Positions 1 through 9,269 of a stretch of DNA of 64,000 bases are shown piece after piece. The notes below the pieces were generated by a model, which was not told where the DNA came from, did no database searches, and saw only the letters and a program-made list of their open reading frames with translations. A program made the translations under genes and the position numbers. The stretch's first letter is position 1. The number at the start of each line of letters is the position of its first letter. The stretch is taken from contig NZ_JPVO01000054.1 in NCBI RefSeq assembly GCF_000772955.1, forward strand, positions 124,001-188,000. Reading direction: 5' to 3'. The DNA is from Ureibacillus sinduriensis BLB-1 = JCM 15800 (lineage in GTDB: Bacteria > Bacillota > Bacilli > Bacillales_A > Planococcaceae).

Positions 1-720
1 AAAGGTCTAGCTTGGCTAAAAGTAACGGAAGAGGGATTAAACGGTCCAATCGCGAAATTCTTTGAAGGTGAAACTGCAGAAAATCTAATGAAGGCAACCA
101 ACGCAGAAAACGGAGATTTGCTACTATTTGTAGCGGATCGTTCAGATGTGGTTGCAGCTAGTTTAGGTGCTTTGCGTAACAAACTGGGGAAAGAATTGGA
201 ATTAATCGATGAATCCGTTTATGCCTTCTTATGGGTGACGGATTGGCCATTGCTTGAGTATGATGAAGAAGCGGGCCGATACACAGCTGCCCACCATCCA
301 TTCACACGTCCGTTTGAAGAAGATATCGATAAGATGGAAACAAATCCAGCAGAAGTTAGAGCACAAGCATACGATATCGTATTGAATGGTTACGAGCTAG
401 GTGGGGGATCATTGCGTATTTACGAACGGGATCTTCAAGAAAAGATGTTCAAATTATTAGGCTTCTCGCAAGAAGAAGCACAAGAACAGTTTGGATTTTT
501 ATTGGAAGCATTTGAATATGGGGTGCCGCCACACGGAGGACTGGCATTTGGGCTAGATCGCTTTGTCATGCTGCTGGCCGGACGCACAAACTTACGTGAC
601 ACAATCGCATTCCCAAAAACAGCTACTGCAAGCTGCTTGCTGACTTCAGCTCCAAGCGAAGTATCGGAAGCGCAATTACAGGAATTAAGCTTAGCTGTCA
701 CAAAGAAAAAAGAAAATTAA
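1..720 (+). CDS. aspS: Aspartyl-tRNA synthetase, C-terminal part (5' end outside window)
   Basis: The reading frame is open from base 1, so the gene enters from the left; 239 residues are visible. It charges tRNA-Asp (or tRNA-Asx) in the cytoplasm. The visible part covers the end of the bacterial GAD insertion domain and the rest of the class II catalytic core, including the motif 3 stretch [12 protein letters not shown] near the C-terminus and the dimer/ATP-site motif GGGSLRI. In B. subtilis aspS also lies just upstream of the 6S RNA and yrvM, as here. A rho-independent terminator follows. Identity is very secure. Confidence 0.97.
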   Translation, partial: KGLAWLKVTEEGLNGPIAKFFEGETAENLMKATNAENGDLLLFVADRSDVVAASLGALRNKLGKELELIDESVYAFLWVTDWPLLEYDEEAGRYTAAHHPFTRPFEEDIDKMETNPAEVRAQAYDIVLNGYELGGGSLRIYERDLQEKMFKLLGFSQEEAQEQFGFLLEAFEYGVPPHGGLAFGLDRFVMLLAGRTNLRDTIAFPKTATASCLLTSAPSEVSEAQLQELSLAVTKKKEN

Positions 721-732
721 TTTATTGTATAA

Positions 733-777
733 GACGCAAATGGCTGCCTGGAATTCCTCAGCTGTTTGCGTTTTTTA
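733..777 (+). terminator. Terminator of aspS
   Basis: ACGCAAA plus GCTG pairs with CAGC plus TTTGCGT around a short loop and is followed by a run of six T. It lies 12 bases after the aspS stop. Confidence 0.85.
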
Positions 778-1003
778 TCGGTTGTAGTGGCAATAGTGCT
801 CCTGATGTGGGGACTGGGGGATTTAGTAGAAGAATGCCTGAACCAATACCGTTAATGGCCTGTATTAATTTATTAATATAATGAATTTTCGCTTTTATGA
901 CCCTTAACGAATAAATGTGCAACTTTTTAAATAAGACAAATCTACTATTAAGAAATGAAATGAAAGGAGAAAGAAAAAAATTTAATATTTTTGATTAACT
1001 GTA

Positions 1004-1032
1004 TTGAAAATTCAGATAACTAATGTTATTAT
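1004..1032 (+). promoter_or_regulatory. SigA promoter of the 6S RNA
   Basis: TTGAAA (1004-1009), a 17-base spacer and TATTAT (1027-1032), with an upstream TGT at 1024-1026 fitting an extended -10. The predicted start near 1039-1041 coincides with the 5' side of the 6S closing stem. Confidence 0.8.
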
Positions 1033-1039
1033 AGATTTA

Positions 1040-1240
1040 ACACGAATCCTGAAGTGTTAGTGAAGCTTTCATACTGTTTTGACCGAACAACAAATCGTTG
1101 GGAATTCATATTTTATCTTGGCGAACAAGCCCTGCAAATGGACGAGGGAAGTTTAAAGAGGTAAAGAGAATACCCACCTGTGATTATAGCGGGTTCAAAA
1201 CGATGCTTTCCCTGCTTACGGCATATTGGGATTCGTCATG
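1040..1240 (+). ncRNA. bsrA: 6S RNA (6S-1 type), regulator of RNA polymerase
   Basis: 6S RNA mimics an open promoter and sequesters SigA holoenzyme. The ends pair: CGAATCC (1043-1049) with GGATTCG (1229-1235), forming the closing stem of a long, mostly self-complementary rod of about 195 nt. The 5' half carries the conserved stretch around ACCGAACAACAAATCG typical of Firmicute 6S-1. Position between aspS and tcdA (yrvM) is the same as bsrA in B. subtilis. It has its own promoter and terminator. An open frame of tcdA runs back through this RNA, but that is not coding. The exact 3' processing site is not visible. Confidence 0.88.
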
Positions 1241-1241
1241 C

Positions 1242-1275
1242 AAAACTCTCCTGCAATGTAGGGGAGTTTTTTTTT
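1242..1275 (+). terminator. Terminator of 6S RNA
   Basis: AAAACTCTCC pairs with GGGGAGTTTT around a 9-base loop and runs into nine or more T residues. It separates the 6S RNA from tcdA. Confidence 0.9.
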
Positions 1276-1391
1276 ATTTTGTGATTTATAATTTTACGGT
1301 TTACCCATTGAGTTTTGGATTCAAATTTACAGTAAGGATTGTGTATGTTATAATTCCGAGTAGTATAATACAGATTGAGAGGCATACAATT

Positions 1392-2153
1392 ATGTTACAT
1401 CAGTTTTCAAGAAATGAACTAGCGATCGGTAGTGAAGGACTCGAGAAGTTAAAAAATACGACGGTAGCCATATTGGGAGTAGGTGGCGTCGGTTCTTTTG
1501 CTGCGGAAGCATGTGCCCGTAGTGGTGTTGGCCGTATCATTTTAGTGGACAAGGATAATGTGGATATAACAAATGTTAATCGTCAATTAGTGGCATATCT
1601 TTCGACGGTTGGAAAATCCAAATCAGCCATTATGAAGGAGCGTATTGCCGATATAAATCCGGAGTGTGAAGTAATCGATATGCATATGTTCTATACGGAA
1701 GAAACATATGAAAAATTCTTCGCACAAAATATTGATTATGTCATTGATGCATCGGATACAGTAATGTACAAGATCCACTTGATGAAGGAATGCTTAAAAA
1801 GAGAGATTTCGATTATTTCAAGTATGGGGGCTGCGAACAAAATGGATCCAACCCGCTTCCAAATAGCGGATATCTCTAAAACACATACAGATCCGTTAGC
1901 GAAAGTAATTCGTACAAAGCTTCGTAAAGAGGGGATCACAAAAGGGGTTATGGTGGTATTTTCAGATGAATCACCAATTGTCGTCCGTCCTGATGTAGTT
2001 CAAGAAGTAGGAAATCCGAATGCGCAAATTCGAAAAGCAAAAATGCCTCCTTCATCAAATGCATTTGTACCGTCTGTTGCAGGGTTGATTGCTGCAAGCT
2101 GGGTTATCAATCACATTTTAAAAGATGTGAAAATCACAAGAGTAAATGAATAA
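1392..2153 (+). CDS. tcdA: tRNA threonylcarbamoyladenosine dehydratase
   Basis: 253-residue E1-like ThiF/MoeB-family ATPase that dehydrates t6A37 to cyclic ct6A in tRNAs reading ANN codons. The nucleotide-binding glycine motif is GVGGVGSFAAE about 30 residues in, followed by the acidic VDKD. The open frame extends back to 1098, but that part overlaps the 6S RNA and its terminator. ATG 1392 gives MLHQFSRNELAIG, the usual start of the family (about 254 residues), preceded by a GAGAGG site. Orthologue of B. subtilis YrvM, next to rarA as there. Confidence 0.95.
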   Translation: MLHQFSRNELAIGSEGLEKLKNTTVAILGVGGVGSFAAEACARSGVGRIILVDKDNVDITNVNRQLVAYLSTVGKSKSAIMKERIADINPECEVIDMHMFYTEETYEKFFAQNIDYVIDASDTVMYKIHLMKECLKREISIISSMGAANKMDPTRFQIADISKTHTDPLAKVIRTKLRKEGITKGVMVVFSDESPIVVRPDVVQEVGNPNAQIRKAKMPPSSNAFVPSVAGLIAASWVINHILKDVKITRVNE

Positions 2154-2164
2154 TTCGTTTTAAA

Positions 2165-2335
2165 GAAAGTCCAGTGACTCATGAAAAATTACCACCAATA
2201 CATGAGTCGGCATGTATCCAGACAGAATGTCGTTTCTCAGGCTTTAGCGAGCCAGACAGTGACGAATGGCGATAAGGATGTAGCAACAGTGCGGGGGGTG
2301 TCTAGTACTATTAGACACCTCCCGCACTTTTTGCA
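2165..2335 (+). other. Candidate structured RNA ending in a strong terminator (tcdA 3' region)
   Basis: Downstream of tcdA, GACTCATG (2176-2183) pairs with CATGAGTC (2201-2208). GACA/TGTC (2221-2231) and GGCT/AGCC (2240-2253) can form small hairpins. The segment ends in a long terminator at 2289-2332 (GTGCGGG...GTCTA against TAGAC...CCCGCAC, then TTTTT). The terminator is clear; whether the upstream part is a functional RNA, an untranslated tail or a dispersed repeat is undecided. A 62-codon frame through it has no convincing ribosome site and ends beyond the terminator. Confidence 0.5.
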
Positions 2336-2394
2336 AAATGTTGAAGACATGTTCGTCACCAAAGGTTAAAATCCGCTATTAAAGGAGTTATAGA

Positions 2395-2787
2395 ATGAAT
2401 GAATTGTTGGAGTTGGAATATAGAGGCTTAAGTATAATGGAAGAAATCCGTACTGTGGAAATTGCCATAGATGAACCGAAAAATATAATTCATATTTATG
2501 ATAAAAATGAGGTGATAGAGCCTGAATTCAACTTTTCTACAAAACAATATCAATTGGGGGATGGCTTCTTTAAAATGGCAGAAGTATTATATAAAAAAAC
2601 GTTCTTTGAATCCAAGAGCCAAACCGTGGAACAGTGGATAAATGAATGGACATGGCTGTTTTATGGATCGAAAAAGTCCATTCTGAAGTATGAGGGCGTT
2701 AGTATTACAGAGATTCCAAAAGAGAAGTGCAAACAAGAGCATATAAACCACCCTTTTTATAATAAATATCTTGTAAGAGTTTTATAA
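2395..2787 (+). CDS. Hypothetical protein, 130 aa
   Basis: Not recognised. A strong AAAGGAG site lies 7 bases before ATG. The product is acidic in its N-terminal third and lysine-rich near the C-terminus, with mixed beta/alpha character, no membrane segment and no signal peptide. Aromatic residues cluster in WINEWTWLFYG around residue 80. It stands alone between a terminator and the next hypothetical gene. The good ribosome site and neighbour-like codon use support it being real. Confidence 0.7.
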   Translation: MNELLELEYRGLSIMEEIRTVEIAIDEPKNIIHIYDKNEVIEPEFNFSTKQYQLGDGFFKMAEVLYKKTFFESKSQTVEQWINEWTWLFYGSKKSILKYEGVSITEIPKEKCKQEHINHPFYNKYLVRVL

Positions 2788-3001
2788 CTATATTCTATTT
2801 TTTCTAAATAATAATAACGATAGCATCTTACGTTAAAAAATTCTGAATATAGAAGTGGTTTTTTCTTCAAAAAAGAAACATTTTCACATTTATATCGCAT
2901 TATTTTCGTCAATTGTTACCATCCCCAGAAATTATGCAGGCAAAATTGTTATATTATTCTTACCTTATTGAAAGGTTAGTAAAGGGGAGGGGGATTTATC
3001 A

Positions 3002-3520
3002 ATGTCGACAAGAATGCCTGTGGAGAATACAGTGAATTTACTCCAGCTAAAAGAGCAGTTGGATGAAATCGTATTTAACTATATCGATACAAATCAGAAA
3101 TGGGATATAGCTTATTCCAAATTAGATTCTCTATTAAAAAAAGTGCTCGGTTATTATGAAAGCTACATGAAGGCGAATGGGGACAATCCAAAGGAAAATA
3201 CGACCGCCAATTTATTGTTGAATATGTCCTACAAACTAATCTTCTTTCACACGGTGTCTTACTACCGCCTAAAAGAAACAAATCAAGAGGCTGTAAAAGT
3301 TCGAGTTTTAGAGTTATTGTCACTTGCCGCCAACTGCATCCCTGATGTACAAAAGGAAAATCATGCGGAATACTTGGAAGAGATTGCCGAGGTCTATTCC
3401 GAAATTTCAAAGGTTCAAGGAAGCCAGCAGAAATTTGTAGAAGGCATACTAGAAAAAAATAATAGGATTACTGATTGCTTCGCTTCCTTTTCAAAAGCGA
3501 TCAATATATTGTCTAAGTAG
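3002..3520 (+). CDS. Hypothetical all-helical protein, 172 aa
   Basis: Not recognised. A strong GGGGAGGGGG site precedes ATG. The sequence looks mostly alpha-helical, with no membrane span or signal. A leucine-rich stretch (TTANLLLNMSYKLIFFHTV) lies near the middle. A terminator follows directly, so this is a monocistronic unit. Together with the gene at 2395 it makes a small lineage-specific insertion between tcdA and the sigma-factor locus. Confidence 0.72.
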   Translation: MSTRMPVENTVNLLQLKEQLDEIVFNYIDTNQKWDIAYSKLDSLLKKVLGYYESYMKANGDNPKENTTANLLLNMSYKLIFFHTVSYYRLKETNQEAVKVRVLELLSLAANCIPDVQKENHAEYLEEIAEVYSEISKVQGSQQKFVEGILEKNNRITDCFASFSKAINILSK

Positions 3521-3527
3521 TTTGAGA

Positions 3528-3565
3528 AAGGTGGAACCGCATTCATGCGGTTTTGCCTTTTTTTG
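3528..3565 (+). terminator. Terminator of the 172-aa hypothetical gene
   Basis: AAGGTGGAACCGCA pairs with TGCGGTTTTGCCTT (one mismatch) and is followed by seven T residues. Confidence 0.88.
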
Positions 3566-3892
3566 TATAATCCATATTTCTCATTTTGCATTATATCGTT
3601 CCGAAAAGGTTGTTATTTTACTGGTAGATTGTCCTTTATATAATACATAAATGCACTGGACTAACTAAATAAATAAATAGATTCCACACTAAAAAAGAGT
3701 AAAAAATGCATCCTGAAATTGATTTTTTACAAAAGTCCCAAGTTTTACAGTCTAATAAGAACAGCATTTTTTAAAAAATTGGTCGAAAGTGTAGGATATT
3801 TTATTAAAAAAATCTTCAATAATTTGGTATATGTACTCTTTTAAGGATTATGCGCAATTACTATAATGAAACAAATGTTCTTTTAAGGGGGT
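3566..3892 (+). other. Gene-free AT-rich interval with possible promoter for the sigma-factor operon
   Basis: No coding frame is supported. A TATAAT lies at 3862-3867, about 30 bases before the start of the sigma factor, with only a poor -35 (TTTTAA) 17 bases upstream. Since SigO-type factors are autoregulated in B. subtilis, an alternative promoter is possible; I could not identify one with confidence. Confidence 0.4.
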
Positions 3893-4459
3893 ATGAAGAT
3901 GGTGGATACTCAATTTAAGAACCCGTTATTAAAAGCGTTTCTGGAAGAAATCGAGCATTTGGAACTTTACCGACAATATTGCAAATCTCCCAATGAATGG
4001 TTAAAGAAAATTATTGATGAACGATTTGTACAATTTTATATCCGGATTCGTGCGATTGCCTATTTTTCCAAAATAATTTATTTCACGGCCCGCCATTTTG
4101 ATATGGAGAGGAGGAAATATGAAAAACGGTATGTACTGACTTTAGATAGCTCCAGTAATGATGGGATTGGAAGTAAAAATGAAGGAACAGGTACATTAAA
4201 GGAACTGATTGTGGATGAGTCGGCAACAATAAACTTTCATGAACGATTGAATCATGAATTAAATCAATATATACAACATCCTCTGCTGTATAAAGCGGTT
4301 CAATCATTGAATAAAAGACAACAGCAAATTTTATATCTGGCATTTGTCATGAATATTTCTGACACAGAAATCAGTAAAAAGTTGAATGTGACGCAACAGG
4401 CAATATCAAAGTCCAAAAATAACGCTTTGGCGAAAGTGAGGCGATTGATAAATGCTTGA
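3893..4459 (+). CDS. SigO-like RNA polymerase sigma factor subunit (YvrI type)
   Basis: 188 residues. The C-terminal 60 residues are a clear sigma-70 region 4: LNKRQQQILYLAF followed by the helix-turn-helix ISDTEISKKLNVTQQAISKSKN. The N-terminal half lacks a recognisable -10-binding region 2. In B. subtilis SigO (YvrI) supplies region 4 and the small partner RsoA supplies the region 2-like function; the same arrangement is encoded here, with yvrJ and an rsoA-like gene directly downstream and overlapping. GGGGG lies before the start; ATG 3893 or the ATG at 3899 both fit. Assignment to the SigO subgroup is inference from length, architecture and neighbours. Confidence 0.78.
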   Translation: MKMVDTQFKNPLLKAFLEEIEHLELYRQYCKSPNEWLKKIIDERFVQFYIRIRAIAYFSKIIYFTARHFDMERRKYEKRYVLTLDSSSNDGIGSKNEGTGTLKELIVDESATINFHERLNHELNQYIQHPLLYKAVQSLNKRQQQILYLAFVMNISDTEISKKLNVTQQAISKSKNNALAKVRRLINA

Positions 4460-4610
4460 CGAACAACTAATTAACTTGATAAGCAACAACTGCTTTCCGA
4501 TTGTCATTTCCTTCTATTTATTGCTGAGATTCGAAAGAAAGATTGAGTGTCTGGAACATTCCATTCAAGCTTTACGATGCAGGATGGATTCAACAAGGGA
4601 CAGGGAGTGA
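4452..4610 (+). CDS. yvrJ: YvrJ family small membrane-associated protein, 52 aa
   Basis: A 52-residue frame overlaps the end of the sigma gene by 8 bases. It begins MLDEQLINLISNNCFPIVIS and continues FYLLLRFERKIECLEHSI, which matches the YvrJ family: an N-terminal hydrophobic helix (about residues 12-27) followed by a charged amphipathic helix. In B. subtilis yvrJ belongs to the SigO/RsoA regulon region. Function is unknown. The overlaps with both neighbours imply translational coupling. Confidence 0.82.
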   Translation: MLDEQLINLISNNCFPIVISFYLLLRFERKIECLEHSIQALRCRMDSTRDRE

Positions 4611-4819
4611 TTTCTATTAAAGAATATATTTCTCCTTTAGAGTTAATAGAGCTTCTTAAGCCGAAAATTAAAAAAGAATTAAACCAGACAGATCCAAAAA
4701 ATCGCGATGATTTAGAACATGAAATTATCCTTAAGATTTTGGAGGGCCTGAAAACCAAAAAGTTTCAAAGCATCCCAACATTTTTTGAACTGCTGGAAAA
4801 GGAACGACAACAAGATTAG
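4607..4819 (+). CDS. RsoA-like sigma co-factor, 70 aa
   Basis: GTG 4607 overlaps the yvrJ stop (GTGA), with AAGGGA six bases upstream; an earlier GTG at 4547 would lie deep inside yvrJ and is less likely. The 70-residue product is helical (EYISPLELIELLKPKIKKEL, then RDDLEHEIILKILEGLK) and resembles the N-terminal helix-rich sigma region used by RsoA (79 aa in B. subtilis). RsoA and SigO together form a two-part sigma factor. The family call rests on size, helical pattern and operon position. Confidence 0.65.
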   Translation: MISIKEYISPLELIELLKPKIKKELNQTDPKNRDDLEHEIILKILEGLKTKKFQSIPTFFELLEKERQQD

Positions 4820-4867
4820 CGGCTACAAGTTTCACTCATGAACCGCACTATTTGATACACATTTATT

Positions 4868-4967
4868 AAAAGGGGGTAAAAGAGATAAAATCACAACCCC
4901 TTTTCGAAAAGTTTTTTCATCGTTAAATGAATGGGGAGTTATCCTGACTGAAGGACAACTCCTTTTG
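4868..4967 (+). terminator. Terminator region after the sigma-factor operon
   Basis: Two hairpins: AAAAGGGG (4868-4875) with CCCCTTTT (4897-4904), and GGAGTT.TCC (4935-4943) with GGACAACTCC ending at 4962, followed by TTTTG. The second is the better terminator for the plus-strand operon and faces the 3' end of rarA. Confidence 0.6.
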
Positions 4968-6254
4968 TTATTTCTCTTTTTTAAAAGTCTTTAATTTATC
5001 ATAAATACCGGCCATCCGCTTTTCTTCGCCGGCTAAAACAGGTTTGTAAAACTCGATATTTGCAAGCTTCTCAGGTAAGTATTCTTGTTTGACCCAGCCC
5101 CCAAAGGTGCCGATTGGATAGTCATGTGGATATTGGTACCCGACATGACCCAAAACTTGTGCCCCAGCATAATGGGCATCACGCAGGTGTGGGGGGATAT
5201 CCCCGGTTTTTCCTTCATGGATTGCAGCTGTTGCCGCATCCAACGCAGAGTAAGCAGAATTTGACTTTGGAGACAAGCACATTTCAATGACCGCACTTGC
5301 CAATGGAATCCGAGCTTCCGGCAAGCCCAATGTTTTCGCGGACTCAGTAGCTGCATACACATGGGCACCCACCGCTGGATTTGCCAATCCAATATCTTCA
5401 TATGCCATTACGAGCAATCTTCTGCATACTGCAATTAAATCCCCGTTTTCAAGCAAATGTGCCAAATAATAGATAGCAGCGTTAGTGTCGCTGCCCCGTA
5501 CTGATTTCTGAAGGGCAGACAATAAATTATAGAAATGCGAACCACCTTTGTCCCCATAGACGCCGATTCTTTTTGATAAATGTTCGATAATATGATCTTC
5601 CACGATGGCTTGCCCATCCACTTCATCGGAAGCATAAAAGATAGATTCCAATAGGGTCAATGCTTTTCTAGCATCCCCATTTGAAGCAATGGCAATTTTC
5701 GTAATCTGCTCATTTGTAATCGCGATATTTTCCTTGCCCAATCCACGCTCTGCATCATTCAGCGCATTATCGACCAACTGTTCGATATCATCTTGGGTAT
5801 GCCTTTTGAGCTGTAGTATTTCACCGCAACGGGAACGGATCGCTGGATTTACATCATGGAAAGGGTTTTCTGTTGTTGCTCCGATCAATACAATGGAACC
5901 ATTTTCGACATGAGGCAAAAGTGTATCCTGCTGCAATTTATTGAAACGATGAATTTCATCCAGAAATAATAAGACCTTTCCTGCAATTCTTGCTTCCGAA
6001 ACAATTTGTTCAACATCTTTTTTTCCTGCACTTGTTGCATTTAAAGCGAAAAAGGGTAATTTTGAGCTGCCTGCAATGGCATAGGCAATCGATGTTTTTC
6101 CGATTCCGGGCTCTCCATAAAGAAGCATTGAAGGGACATGACCGTTATGGATCATTTTATACAGTGCTGTATCTTTTCCTACTATGTGCTGTTGCCCAAT
6201 TACTTCATTTAAATTACGCGGGCGCATTCGATATGCTAATGGTTCATTGTGCAT
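4968..6254 (-). CDS. rarA: Replication-associated recombination protein A (AAA+ ATPase)
   Basis: 428 residues, MgsA/RarA/Mgs1 family, a clamp-loader-like ATPase acting at stalled replication forks. Walker A is GEPGIGKTS and Walker B LLFLDEIHRFN; the sensor region has GATTENPFHDVNPAIRSRC; the C-terminal tetramerisation domain is present (DYPIGTFGGWVKQEYLP). ATG 6254 is preceded by GGAGGAGG; a TTG at 6269 with its own GGAGGA is an alternative adding five residues. Orthologue of B. subtilis YrvN, divergent from cymR as there. Confidence 0.96.
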   Translation of the reverse strand: MHNEPLAYRMRPRNLNEVIGQQHIVGKDTALYKMIHNGHVPSMLLYGEPGIGKTSIAYAIAGSSKLPFFALNATSAGKKDVEQIVSEARIAGKVLLFLDEIHRFNKLQQDTLLPHVENGSIVLIGATTENPFHDVNPAIRSRCGEILQLKRHTQDDIEQLVDNALNDAERGLGKENIAITNEQITKIAIASNGDARKALTLLESIFYASDEVDGQAIVEDHIIEHLSKRIGVYGDKGGSHFYNLLSALQKSVRGSDTNAAIYYLAHLLENGDLIAVCRRLLVMAYEDIGLANPAVGAHVYAATESAKTLGLPEARIPLASAVIEMCLSPKSNSAYSALDAATAAIHEGKTGDIPPHLRDAHYAGAQVLGHVGYQYPHDYPIGTFGGWVKQEYLPEKLANIEFYKPVLAGEEKRMAGIYDKLKTFKKEK

Positions 6255-6371
6255 GTCTTCCTCCTCCAATCTTTCGTATCCTCCTTCTATATTAGTGCTT
6301 TTCCAAGTGGAATTAAAGGATTTATGTTATACTTGAGCTAAAGAATGGACAAGAAAAATAGAGGTGTTATA

Positions 6372-6791
6372 ATGAAAATTTCTACAAAGGGTAGATACGG
6401 ATTAACAATTATGATTGAGTTGGCGAAACGTTTTGGAGACGGTCCGGTTCCATTGCGCCAGATTGCGGCAGAAAAAGGACTATCAGAAGCGTACCTGGAA
6501 CAACTTGTTTCACCACTTCGCATTGCTGGCTTAGTCAAAAGTGTCCGAGGTGCTTATGGTGGGTATTTATTGGCGCTGCCTCCCAGCAAAATTTCAGCTG
6601 CAGATGTAATCAAGGTCTTAGAGGGGCCGATACAACCGGTTGAGGGAATTGAAAACGAGGAAGTGCCACAGCAGCAACTATGGATGAGAATCCGCGACGC
6701 TGTAAAAAATGTACTTGATACGACATCAATTGAAGACTTAGCTAATTATAATGACGATACCAATGTAGATGGCTACATGTTCTATATTTAA
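6372..6791 (+). CDS. cymR: Rrf2-family cysteine metabolism repressor CymR
   Basis: 139 residues. N-terminal winged helix with LRQIAAEKGLSEAYLEQLVSPL as recognition helix region and RGAYGGYLL as wing. It contains no cysteine, as expected for CymR, which senses sulfur status through CysK rather than an Fe-S cluster (unlike IscR/NsrR). ATG 6372 (MKISTKGRYG) has AGAGGTG upstream; an ATG 27 bases earlier lacks one. It is followed by iscS and mnmA as in B. subtilis (yrzC-yrvO-trmU). Confidence 0.93.
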   Translation: MKISTKGRYGLTIMIELAKRFGDGPVPLRQIAAEKGLSEAYLEQLVSPLRIAGLVKSVRGAYGGYLLALPPSKISAADVIKVLEGPIQPVEGIENEEVPQQQLWMRIRDAVKNVLDTTSIEDLANYNDDTNVDGYMFYI

Positions 6792-6869
6792 TTTTAGAGT
6801 AATGTGTAACCAAACTTATTTATATACAATCAACTGATTATACAGTTCTAAAGGAGTCTTGGATTTACA

Positions 6870-8012
6870 ATGGAAACAATCTATCTGGACCATGCCGCAA
6901 CTTCACCGATCCATCCCGAGGTGATTGAAGTGATGACAAAATCTTTTGCTCAAACTTTCGGCAACCCTTCGAGTATTCATACGGCAGGTAGACAGGCGCG
7001 AAAGGTATTGGACGATGCCCGCACTAGCCTGGCCCGTGCCATTGGTGCAAAAGATACGGAAATTATCCTTACAAGTGGCGGGACTGAAGCAGACAATACC
7101 GCGATTTTTGGGGTTGCCAACATGCAAAGCTCAAAAGGGAAGCATATTATCACGACCCAAATTGAACACCATGCGGTATTGCATGCTTGTGAAAAGCTTG
7201 AAAAAGAAGGGTATGAGATCACTTACTTACCTGTGGATGAAAGTGGACGCATCTCCGTTGAGGCTTTAAAAAAAGCACTCCGCGAAGATACCATTCTTGT
7301 AACGATAATTTTTGGAAATAATGAAGTCGGTACAGTGCAACCGATTGCAGAAATTGGTCAGATTTTAAAAAGCCACCAAGCTGTTTTCCATACAGATGCC
7401 GTACAAGCCTTTGGACTGGAACAGTTAAATGTTGACGATCTCCAGGTCGATCTTCTGAGCGTGTCAAGTCACAAATTGAATGGACCAAAAGGAATCGGCT
7501 TCCTATACCAAAGAACCGGCACGCCATTAAGTGCCACATTTTATGGTGGTTCACAAGAAAAGAAAAGAAGGGCAGGCACTGAAAATGTTCCAGCAGCTGT
7601 TGGTTTTGCAAAGGCGGTAGAAATTGCGCAAACCGAAATGGAGAAGAAACGTGCACAATATCAATCGTTTCGTAATATCTTTTTAAATGTTCTGGATCGC
7701 GAAAATATCGACTACAAAATTAATGGTAATAACAAGCACTTCCTGCCACATGTATTAAATATAAGCTATAGAGGAATGGATGTTGAGTCATTCCTAGTAA
7801 ACTTGGATATGGCTGGTGTTTACGCATCCAGCGGCTCCGCATGTACAGCCGGTTCAATCGATCCATCGCATGTGCTGGTGGCGATGTTTGGTGAAAATCG
7901 CGATGAGCTTCGCAATTCAATTCGTTTTAGTTTTGGGTTGGGACTATCTGAAGAAATGGTAAAAGAAGCGGCCCTGCGCACAGCGAAAATTGTGGAAAGG
8001 CTTGCTAATTAA
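6870..8012 (+). CDS. iscS: Cysteine desulfurase (partner of MnmA)
   Basis: 380-residue class V aminotransferase fold, PLP enzyme. The PLP lysine lies in SSHKLNGPKGIG, the catalytic persulfide cysteine in SSGSACTAGS, and YLDHAATSP is at the N-terminus. In B. subtilis the orthologue YrvO delivers sulfur specifically to MnmA for s2U34 in tRNA. Here mnmA starts 20 bases downstream, supporting the same role. Confidence 0.95.
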   Translation: METIYLDHAATSPIHPEVIEVMTKSFAQTFGNPSSIHTAGRQARKVLDDARTSLARAIGAKDTEIILTSGGTEADNTAIFGVANMQSSKGKHIITTQIEHHAVLHACEKLEKEGYEITYLPVDESGRISVEALKKALREDTILVTIIFGNNEVGTVQPIAEIGQILKSHQAVFHTDAVQAFGLEQLNVDDLQVDLLSVSSHKLNGPKGIGFLYQRTGTPLSATFYGGSQEKKRRAGTENVPAAVGFAKAVEIAQTEMEKKRAQYQSFRNIFLNVLDRENIDYKINGNNKHFLPHVLNISYRGMDVESFLVNLDMAGVYASSGSACTAGSIDPSHVLVAMFGENRDELRNSIRFSFGLGLSEEMVKEAALRTAKIVERLAN

Positions 8013-8026
8013 TAGAGAAAAGGTGA

Positions 8027-9154
<1,128 letters not shown>

Positions 9155-9269
9155 AAAAATGGATTGGAAGCACCTTTTACTTAAAAAAAAGGAAGATGCT
9201 GCCAAGTTTCCATATAGCATATCAGTCACGAAATAATTTGCGATATGCTCTGAATCTAGAGGTGAAAAA

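Noticed and set aside
1098-1391. N-terminal extension of tcdA (98 extra codons)
   Set aside because: It overlaps the 6S RNA and its terminator and has no ribosome site; ATG 1392 gives the family N-terminus.
2181-2369. 62-codon frame downstream of tcdA
   Set aside because: No convincing ribosome site, and it reads through a strong terminator hairpin.
9216-9249. Palindrome AGCATATC/GATATGCT before the TPR gene as an operator
   Set aside because: Only eight base pairs with an 18-base gap and no linked regulator; could be chance.
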